From Rhytidiadelphus loreus (lineage: Eukaryota; Streptophyta; Bryopsida; Hypnales; Hylocomiaceae), in NCBI GenBank assembly GCA_947034895.1, contig OX344762.1, positions 40,776,760 to 40,840,759 of the forward strand: a DNA stretch of 64,000 nucleotides, given 5' to 3'. The position numbers were made by a program, and so were the translations under genes. This document shows positions 61,061-64,000 of this stretch, piece by piece. The notes under the pieces were generated by a model. That model had not been told where the DNA came from. It saw only the letters and a list, made by a program, of their open reading frames with translations, and did no database searches. How positions within the stretch are numbered: position 1 is the stretch's first letter; each line of letters begins with the position of its first letter.

Positions 61061-62269
61061 TAGCCCATTTCATCAATTTTTTCCCTCCTTTTTGTTTAAT
61101 ATAGAAGCTCCATGCTCCGAATTCTACACTCTACGCTCCATGCTCATGCTCGACGCTCATATACTAGCTTCGTTGGCCCAAACATGTATACACTTAACAG
61201 TCTTCATATCCGTAGCTAATGCCTCTCTACTATAAAACTTCCAAAATTTGAAACAATTGACCCATGTTATATTTAGAATTAGAGTCTGTTTAGACACGCA
61301 ATCCAAGACAACACATAATTCTTTTGACACTTGAAATGAAGCTACTACGGTAACAGGCCAATTTTCGAATTCACTTTGAACTGAAATGTATTATTGTAAG
61401 GGGAGCATGAGTCGATGCAAGGATCCATTGCATGGTTCGTTAGCTAGAGTACTCAATAAACTCTCTCAAGTTTCTAGGCATGCACAATCTCAACGTAATT
61501 TGTCCAGTTTGAGCATGATTGTTAATGGTTGTCCATATATTAATTCTATCAATGTCCATGTGCAACAATAAACCACACAACGTTGATATATGATTAGGAA
61601 GAAGAGATGATGACCCTATATCCGGACCAATACAATTCCTTGAATGTCTTATAAATATTTAGCACCACGTCCTGATTGGGTTATGCCACAACAATCGTGT
61701 ACAATTTTGGGGATTGCAACATTGTCATTCTACTTCTATTTGAGCAAAAAATTTGATGTCGATGACAATGAAACCAATTTAAGCCTCAATTGACTTCAAT
61801 ATCGATATCTCCACGGTGTACATACGTCTTTCTCATCCCATCTAATTATCAGAGTTTGAGGCGTTTAATTTCAGAGTTGCTTTACTTTTAATTTGAAGCT
61901 TGACTATGTGACTTCAATTTTGGACTTGAATACAAGTTTTTTATGTTCCTGTGTTGCTTGCATAGTATTGTTTCTAGCTAGCCCTCTCTAACTTGCATCT
62001 AATTAAGTTGGCATACATGCCATGAATTTGAGCTTTTGCCTATGGATAAACTGTCAGTTTTGTTTGCAAATTGGCAATCAGTCACCCTCTAATCGAGGGA
62101 TTTTATGAACTACACTTTCATACGTTTTGATTTCTCTTTGGAAACTTACTGTTGACATGCTCTTTTAGGAAGGAAATCTCAACAGGACGTGTCAAAATTG
62201 GAATTGTTTTGCATGGCAAGAGTACAGACGTACATATCCGTAATAGGATTAATATGAGATTCATCTAAA
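61061..62269. other. AT-rich spacer, no gene seen
   Basis: No frame, RNA gene or repeat boundary could be supported here. Confidence 0.5.
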
Positions 62270-63310
62270 CCATATGCAAAAAGTTAAGGAGAATCAAAGT
62301 TATTTTTGTAAAGGTTGTAAAATTGTTTTTTCCATAGCAATGCATATGGATTTGGAGATGTGCCTAGAGTAATGATGGCAACTTTGGGTCAGTAGGTATC
62401 CACCTTATTACCTAATAGATACTTGGACTTTGTGAACAAGAAAATTGGACCAGAAATTTAACTATGCCAGAATAATCTAACTTGACCCTCAAATAGTCAA
62501 ATATTTTTTTTTAGAAATTACCTATTTTAGCTTTTAATTGGGGCTCAAAGACCTTCAAAAGATTCTTGGGACCAAGGTGTCTTTCAAGAAAGATTGATCA
62601 TAACGCCATGCACGTACTTAGTATAATAAATAAGTTATAGGAATAGGATTAATTAGTGTTGTTTACAAATGAATAGGATTAATATGAAATTCATCTAACC
62701 AAAGATTGATGCTAGTGTTACCAAATTTTTGCCTCTCAAGAAATGTAGACTTGACAACTTGCTCATGATTGCAAGAATTTGTCCCATTGGATCAATCAGG
62801 CATACTTAGTAGATAATTTGAGTACCCACCAAACCGCCACTTTTTGTATTGTGCCTAATTATTATTACACTGGTCAAATTTTCATTTTCATTTTCATTTG
62901 TTGGCAAGTGAAAGGAGGTTCCAAAGTGCCAAAGAACTTGACATTTGAAAACCATATGCAAAAGTTATGAAGGGTCAAAGTTATAGTTTGTAGAAGTTCG
63001 ATCCTAAAATGGTTAACTTTCTTCCACATAGGTACATATGGATTTTGGAGACGTACCTAGAGTGATGATAACGGTTTTGGGTCACTGGTGCATTTGAGAT
63101 ACCCACCTTATACATGCTTGGGCTATGTAAAGAAGCAAATTGGACTAGACATTTAATTGAGCCATAATATTCAAACCTAATCTTCAAATATATTTACTTA
63201 GAAATAACCCGTTTGGGAGCTCACATAGCTTCTATATGGATTTGGTCCCAATGTGCTTCTAGAAAAGGATTGATCACAACACCATGCACTTAATATAATT
63301 AATAAGTTAT
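62270..63310 (+). repeat. Large diverged direct duplication
   Basis: Segments at about 62270-62640 and 62945-63310 align in the same orientation. Shared words in order are ACCATATGCAAAA, CATATGGATTT, TGGAGA, CCTAGAGT, ATGATG or ATGATAA, TTTGGGTCA, CCACCTTAT, and near the end CCATGCAC, ATAAGTTATA. Divergence is considerable, so the duplication is old or the two are separate insertions of one family. Confidence 0.7.
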
Positions 63311-63572
63311 ACTTTACTATCATGAGGACACAATATAAATTGACTTACTATGAAATTTTCATCTTGCACAAGTACTCAAAGTACATGTACTTTATATCAA
63401 CATATAGATCATACAATTTATTCTCAGGCTTGATTTTAGCTTTGAGGTGTAATTGTTTGACTGGAAGTCCAATAAACTCAAAATAATGAACCATCTTTGT
63501 ATTATTTTCTTGAATATTTTTGCTATTTTAGAAATTTATAAAAAAACAAGATGTTTTGTATTTTCTAGAAAT

Positions 63573-63690
63573 CATTAGATGGGATTTTGGTTTTTGGAGG
63601 GTTGCAAGTTCTCTGCAATTCCCAAACTGCGTTCCCACAACCACAACAACCTGTTGACATAGTCAAGAGATTGCCACGTCAAAAATTAAT
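63573..63690 (+). mobile_element. MITE family A, copy 4, left part only
   Basis: It starts CATTAGATGGGAT and continues with GGAGGGTTGCAAGTTC and GCCACGTCA like the other copies, but the right end is not present before unrelated sequence begins near 63800. Confidence 0.55.
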
Positions 63691-63799
63691 TAAAATATTT
63701 TTTATTTAAAAAAACAATTGTTTTTTGATTAAAAAGTTGTTTTAAATTTTTTTTAATTTTAATTTTTAAAATTTAAAAAAAAAAATTTAATGATTTTTT

Positions 63800-63902
63800 A
63801 TTTCAAATAGTAGTAGTCATTGGAATAGTCATGAATAGTTGCATTTCTGTCCTAACTACAAAGATTCCCCGTCAAACATCCACCTCAACATTTAAAGGTT
63901 AA
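63800..63902 (+). mobile_element. Fragment of the short TTAA-flanked family
   Basis: TAGTTGCATTTCTGTCCTAA aligns with 50880-50910 (and with 14430-14450). The segment ends ATTTAAAGGTTAA at 63902, like the right end of the 50.7-kb element. Confidence 0.45.
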
Positions 63903-64000
63903 AGAACAAAAAAAGATTCAAAAAATCACCATTTAAAGAGAACCTCATTCAAACCCATTCCAACAAATTGCACTCAAAAATGATAATATTTTACTTTAAT

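Overview
This is a eukaryotic nuclear window, almost certainly from a land plant. It holds multi-exon genes with GT-AG introns (and two GC-AG introns), a plant-type U1 snRNA gene with plant snRNA promoter motifs, and plant-type gene families (Kelch F-box, SEC12-like/PHF1-type, plant pyruvate decarboxylase, threonine aldolase). The long gene-poor spacers are very AT-rich and packed with small non-autonomous transposons. The species cannot be fixed from sequence alone. A bryophyte or other non-seed plant is my guess, with low confidence.

Layout. 1-6.7 kb: AT-rich spacer with one GC-rich island that may hold a lone first exon on the minus strand. 6.8-8.0 kb: intronless F-box/Kelch gene (+). 9.38-9.54 kb: U1 snRNA gene (+). 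10.9-21.2 kb: spacer with tandem repeats, a well-bounded Mutator-like MITE (17.35-17.77 kb) and CACTA-like ends. 21.2-21.6 kb: first copy of a MITE family (family A). 21.98-25.91 kb: ten-exon SEC12-like WD40 membrane protein gene (+). 27.6-27.9 kb: second family A copy. 28.19-32.60 kb: a LINE inserted with a twin-priming inversion, with a small MITE inside it. 33.9-38.0 kb: seven-exon pyruvate decarboxylase gene (+). 38.3-44.2 kb: cluster of TTAA-flanked elements with a nested stack of insertions. 45.0-47.8 kb: three-exon TraB-like gene (-), divergent from a two-exon METTL-type tRNA m3C methyltransferase gene (+, 48.8-50.2 kb). 51.4-54.3 kb: nine-exon L-threonine aldolase gene (-). 54.4-64 kb: gene-poor DNA with hairpin pairs, a CACTA-type end, a broken SWIM zinc-finger coding remnant, pyrimidine-biased low-complexity DNA and a large duplicated repeat.

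The genes are unrelated housekeeping or regulatory loci: ER-exit traffic, fermentation, tRNA modification, threonine breakdown, ubiquitin ligase targeting and splicing. They do not form a pathway. I did not see a convincing new multi-gene system. The most informative structures are the twin-primed LINE with its target duplication, the TTAA-element stack, the variant U1 gene, and a repeat shared by introns of two unrelated genes. Exon boundaries were derived by hand from reading frame, splice-site and family conservation. All six multi-exon or single-exon protein models named above close in frame to a stop.
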